This document shows, one piece after another, positions 61,216 to 64,000 of a DNA stretch of 64,000 nucleotides. Position 1 is the stretch's first letter, and each line of letters begins with the position of its first letter. The notes under the pieces were generated by a model, which ran no database searches, was not told the origin of the DNA, and saw only the letters and a list, made by a program, of their open reading frames with translations. Position numbers and translations under genes: made by a program. The stretch is taken from NCBI RefSeq assembly GCF_041438865.1, contig NZ_CP109450.1:6202501-6266500 (forward strand). Reading direction: 5' to 3'. The stretch is from Streptomyces sp. NBC_01471 (GTDB taxonomy: Bacteria > Actinomycetota > Actinomycetes > Streptomycetales > Streptomycetaceae).

Positions 61216-63363
61216 TCAGGGGCTGGTGAGGATGACCAGTTGCCGGGTCGCGCGGGTCATCGCGACATAGCGGTCGACCGCTCCTTTGATGCCCTCGCCG
61301 AACGCCTCCGGGTCGACGAGGACGACCAGATCGAACTCGAGCCCCTTCGCGAGCTCCGGGGTCAGCGACCGGACGCGGGACGTCGCCCGGAACCCGGGAT
61401 CGCCGATCACGCAGGCGATCCCGTCGGTATGCGCGGCGAGCCAGGCGTCGACGATCGCGTGCACGTCCGCAGCAGATCCGTGGGCGACGGGGATCCCGGT
61501 GCTGCGGACGGAGACCGGCACATTGGCGTCCGGGAGCGCGGCCCTGATGACCGGCTCGGCTTCCGCCATGATTTCTTCCGGTGTCCGGTAGTTGACGCTC
61601 AGGGAGGCCAGGTTGATCCGGTCGAGCCCGGCCCGCTCAAGCCGTTCCCGCCACGACTCCGTGAACCCGTGCCGTGCCTGGGCGCGGTCTCCGACGACGG
61701 TGAAGCTCCGGGACGGACACCGGAGCAGCAGCATCTGCCACTCCGCGTCGGTCAGCTCCTGCGCTTCGTCCACGACGACGTGTGCGAACGGCCCGGCGAG
61801 CAGATCCGGTTCGCCGCCGGGCTGTGCGGCCCCATCGACCAGGCTGTCCTTGATGTCCTGTCCGTGCAGCATCGTCAGCACACCTTCACCGTCGTCGTCC
61901 GACTGGAGCAGGGTGTCGACGACCTTGGCCATCTGTTCGCGTTCGGCGGCGACCGAGGCGTGGTGCCGGCGCTTGCGCCGCGACGCCTCCGGGTCACCGA
62001 GTCGCTGCCGTGCCGCGTCCAGGAGCGGCAGGTCGGACACCGTCCAGGCGCGGGCGTCCTCGCGCTGTAGCCGCTGCACGTCATCGGGGCCGAGCCAGGG
62101 GGCACACATCCGCAGGTAGGCGGGCACCGACCACAGGTCTCCGACCAGGTCAGCCGCTTCGAGCAGCGGCCACGCGCGGCTGAACGCGGCCAGCAGCTCC
62201 CGGTCGTGCAGCAGCGACGTGCGGAGCAGGCCTGCCGGGGCGTCTTCGTCGTGCTTGTCCACCAGAATCGTGAGCAGTTCCTCCCAGACCTGGTCGCGCG
62301 CCTCGTTGTGCGGAGTACCGGGCTCTGCCGCTTCGAACGCCGCGGCCCAGTCACCGGCGCTCAGCCAGATGTCGGACCAGTGGGTCGTGACCGTCATGCC
62401 CCGGGCGGGCGGCTCCTCGTAGAACCTGACGGCCGTCTCGACCGCCTTCACCAGGTCCGCCGACGACTTCAGAAGGGCCACGCCCTGGTCGGCCTCGGTA
62501 GCGGCTGAGGCTCCCTCGGTGACGAGGTCCCGCAGGGTGCAGGTCTGTACGCCCTCCTCGCCGAGGCTGGGGAGGACGTCGGCGACGTACCCCAGGTACG
62601 GCTGGTGCGGACCGACGAACAGCACGCCGCCCCGGTGGTGGCCCAGGTGCGGATCGGAGTAGAGAAGGTACGCGGAGCGGTGCAGAGCGACGACGGTCTT
62701 TCCGGTGCCCGGGCCGCCGTCGACGACGAGAGCGCCGCGGGATCCCGCGCGGATGATGGCGTCCTGGTCGGCCTGGATGGTGCCGAGCACGTCGCGCATC
62801 CGCGGTGACCGGTTGCTGCCCAGGCTCGCGATGAAGGCGGACTGGTCGTCGAGCGCGGCGTGCCCGGCGAACCTGTCCGGGGTGAACACCTCGTCCCAGT
62901 AGTCGCTGATCCGGCCACCCGTCCAGCGATACCGGCGGCGGCTCGCCAGACCCATCGGGTTGGCATGGGTGGCTCCGAAGAACGGCTCAGCCGCGGGAGA
63001 ACGCCAGTCGATCAGCAGCCTGCGGCCCGCGCTGTCCTTGAGGCCGAGGCGCCCGACGTACACGGGCTCGTGGCTGTCCTCGCCGACCATGTGCCCGAGG
63101 CACAGGTCCAGGCCGAAGCGGCGCAGTGTGCGCAGGCGGGCGGTCAGCCGGTGGATCTCCATGTCCCGGTCCATCGCCTGCCGTCCGACGCCGCCGGGTG
63201 CCCTGCGCTCGGCATCGAGGCGGGCGGACAGCTCGGCGATCGACCGGTCCAGGCACTCCGCGATAGCCGCGAAGTGCTGCTCATCGCCCCCGACCAGCGA
63301 CGGGTCGGCCTTGAGGGAGAGGCGGTCGGGAAGGTCGAACGCTCTGGTGGTCAGCGGGTTCAT
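61216..63363 (-). CDS. helR: HelR: RNA polymerase recycling / rifamycin-resistance motor ATPase
   Basis: 715 residues. UvrD/HelD-like ATPase with Walker A in VVDGGPGTGKTVVALHRSAY, VVVDEAQELTDAEWQML (motif II), and the C-terminal LEFDLVVLVDPEAF and RYVAMTRATRQLVIL. The N-terminal RNA-polymerase-binding coiled arm (ECLDRSIAELSARLDAERRA, RLTARLRTLRRFGLDLCLGH) and the start MNPLTTRAFDLPDRL are of HelR type rather than generic HelD. HelR dislodges rifamycin-stalled RNA polymerase. GGAG lies nine bases before the ATG at 63363. Confidence 0.88.
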   Translation of the reverse strand: MNPLTTRAFDLPDRLSLKADPSLVGGDEQHFAAIAECLDRSIAELSARLDAERRAPGGVGRQAMDRDMEIHRLTARLRTLRRFGLDLCLGHMVGEDSHEPVYVGRLGLKDSAGRRLLIDWRSPAAEPFFGATHANPMGLASRRRYRWTGGRISDYWDEVFTPDRFAGHAALDDQSAFIASLGSNRSPRMRDVLGTIQADQDAIIRAGSRGALVVDGGPGTGKTVVALHRSAYLLYSDPHLGHHRGGVLFVGPHQPYLGYVADVLPSLGEEGVQTCTLRDLVTEGASAATEADQGVALLKSSADLVKAVETAVRFYEEPPARGMTVTTHWSDIWLSAGDWAAAFEAAEPGTPHNEARDQVWEELLTILVDKHDEDAPAGLLRTSLLHDRELLAAFSRAWPLLEAADLVGDLWSVPAYLRMCAPWLGPDDVQRLQREDARAWTVSDLPLLDAARQRLGDPEASRRKRRHHASVAAEREQMAKVVDTLLQSDDDGEGVLTMLHGQDIKDSLVDGAAQPGGEPDLLAGPFAHVVVDEAQELTDAEWQMLLLRCPSRSFTVVGDRAQARHGFTESWRERLERAGLDRINLASLSVNYRTPEEIMAEAEPVIRAALPDANVPVSVRSTGIPVAHGSAADVHAIVDAWLAAHTDGIACVIGDPGFRATSRVRSLTPELAKGLEFDLVVLVDPEAFGEGIKGAVDRYVAMTRATRQLVILTSP

Positions 63364-63396
63364 GTGAGGGGCTCCGATCTGAGGTCGCTTGCAGCC

Positions 63397-63408
63397 GCTG
63401 CGCGCAGC
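63397..63408 (-). promoter_or_regulatory. 12-bp palindrome upstream of helR
   Basis: GCTGCGCGCAGC, perfect, 34 bases before the helR start, next to GCTTGCAGC. HelR genes are reported to lie behind a rifamycin-associated element; I cannot confirm that this is it. Confidence 0.35.
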
Positions 63409-63542
63409 AGGGCTTCCGGACCGGTGTGACGAACGTGGTGGCCACCGCGGCGGCACTGCTCCGCCGGACGCGGATTCCGCCGAACGCGGATACTGGGTCC
63501 TTCGGTCTGGGGTTGTTCGTTCTGGGGTGTTCGTTCCGGGGT

Positions 63543-64000
63543 TCACGCGGACATGGGCGGCATTTCTCGGCTGCCCATGCCGAGCAGCAGTTCAGCGACC
63601 ACGGTCGCCCCGTCGGTGCGGACCGTGCTCATCCAGGTCCCACAGCATCCGGTTGTCGGTCACGTCCTGCAGGAACGGCCGGCCCGGATACGCCAGTGCG
63701 GGTGCTGCGGCGACGGCAGGGTGAGCTGCTGGAAGTGAGGGGCACGGAGCGGATGCCCAGCTTCTCGGCCACCGACCGCGCACCGGCCGCGGCCGGCGTC
63801 ACACCGGTCGCCGCCAGCACATCGCATGCCTCGGCCACCGGGGTGACCGCGCCGAACCGGGAGACGATCAACTGGGGCGCGCGCCGGGGCAGAGATGAGG
63901 GCCGCGGGGTCCGGGCCGTCAGCGCCCGCGCCCACCGGCCGACCGGCACCAGCGGCACGCCGACACCGGCCAACCGCTCGGCGCACTAGTCGTCCGGCGG
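63543..64000 (-). pseudogene. Family-1 glycosyltransferase remnant (partial)
   Basis: The frame on the minus strand reads PPDD-stop-CAERLAGVGVPLVPVGR, so a TAG (63986-63988) interrupts what is Glu or similar in relatives. It continues with APQLIVSRFGAVTPVAEACD and ATGVTPAAAGARSVAEKLGI. The next family segment, RPFLQDVTDNRMLWDLDEHG, is in another frame. It joins directly to the C-terminal end STVRTDGATVVAELLLGMGS and a stop. The middle of the enzyme (over 200 residues) is missing. So there is one nonsense mutation, two frameshifts and one large deletion. Relatives glycosylate polyketides such as rifamycins or macrolides. The start of the gene lies outside the window. Confidence 0.75.

Noticed and set aside
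58233..61229. Plus-strand 998-codon frame over the sugar transporter genes
   Set aside because: Gly/Glu/His-rich antisense without domains; the three genes beneath it are clear.

Overview
The window is high-GC actinobacterial chromosome, almost certainly Streptomyces. The evidence is the strong G/C bias at third codon positions, frequent GTG starts, and a housekeeping set (pyk, an ANTAR response regulator, polA, rpsA, coaE, hrpB) mixed with Streptomyces-type genes such as a SWIM/SNF2 pair, a DUF3068 protein, HelR and remains of an integrative conjugative element (AICE). No species can be named from the sequence alone.

Layout. 1-2044: a GH35 beta-galactosidase (cut by the window edge) divergent from an AraC-family regulator, then an AroQ chorismate mutase. 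2385-14053: two very large exported proteins, a triple-LamG protein and an Rhs/YD-repeat polymorphic toxin, followed by an overlapping small immunity gene. The Rhs protein ends in a HINT domain and a TreTu-like ADP-ribosyltransferase tip. 14086-18108: a decayed AICE with an integrase, an excisionase, a replication initiator broken by a frameshift and an internal deletion, a beheaded and frameshifted XRE/PLD-like gene and an intact NUDIX gene. Short near-identical repeats lie at its two ends. 18199-18960: a second, orphan toxin tip that begins exactly at the HINT end (VLAGGTPVLVHNS), with its own overlapping putative immunity gene and terminator. 18990-19415: debris of a second integrase. The area from about 12.5 to 19 kb reads as a toxin-cassette exchange locus and is the most interesting part of the window.

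19608-31209: aminopeptidase N; a two-gene PLP decarboxylase and lysine/ornithine N-hydroxylase operon of siderophore type without the usual acyltransferase and synthetase; a Tat-exported 5'-nucleotidase; a SIMPL protein; pyruvate kinase; an atypical tRNA; an ANTAR regulator; a thioesterase. 31291-48573: a YdeP-type molybdopterin oxidoreductase, polA, a secreted lytic transglycosylase, small membrane proteins, hrpB, methyltransferases, rpsA, a PAC2 protein, coaE, a TPR protein, a lipoprotein and a RidA protein. 48768-54957: a carboxylesterase, an SNF2 helicase with an overlapping SWIM protein, and a small unknown protein.

55012-61105: a five-gene sugar operon on the minus strand (solute-binding lipoprotein, two permeases, LacI regulator, clan-A glycosidase) with a LacI-type palindrome upstream. 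61216-64000: helR, which releases RNA polymerase from rifamycin, beside a wrecked glycosyltransferase gene that runs off the window edge.

The gene functions are read from motifs and family resemblance. No database search was possible.
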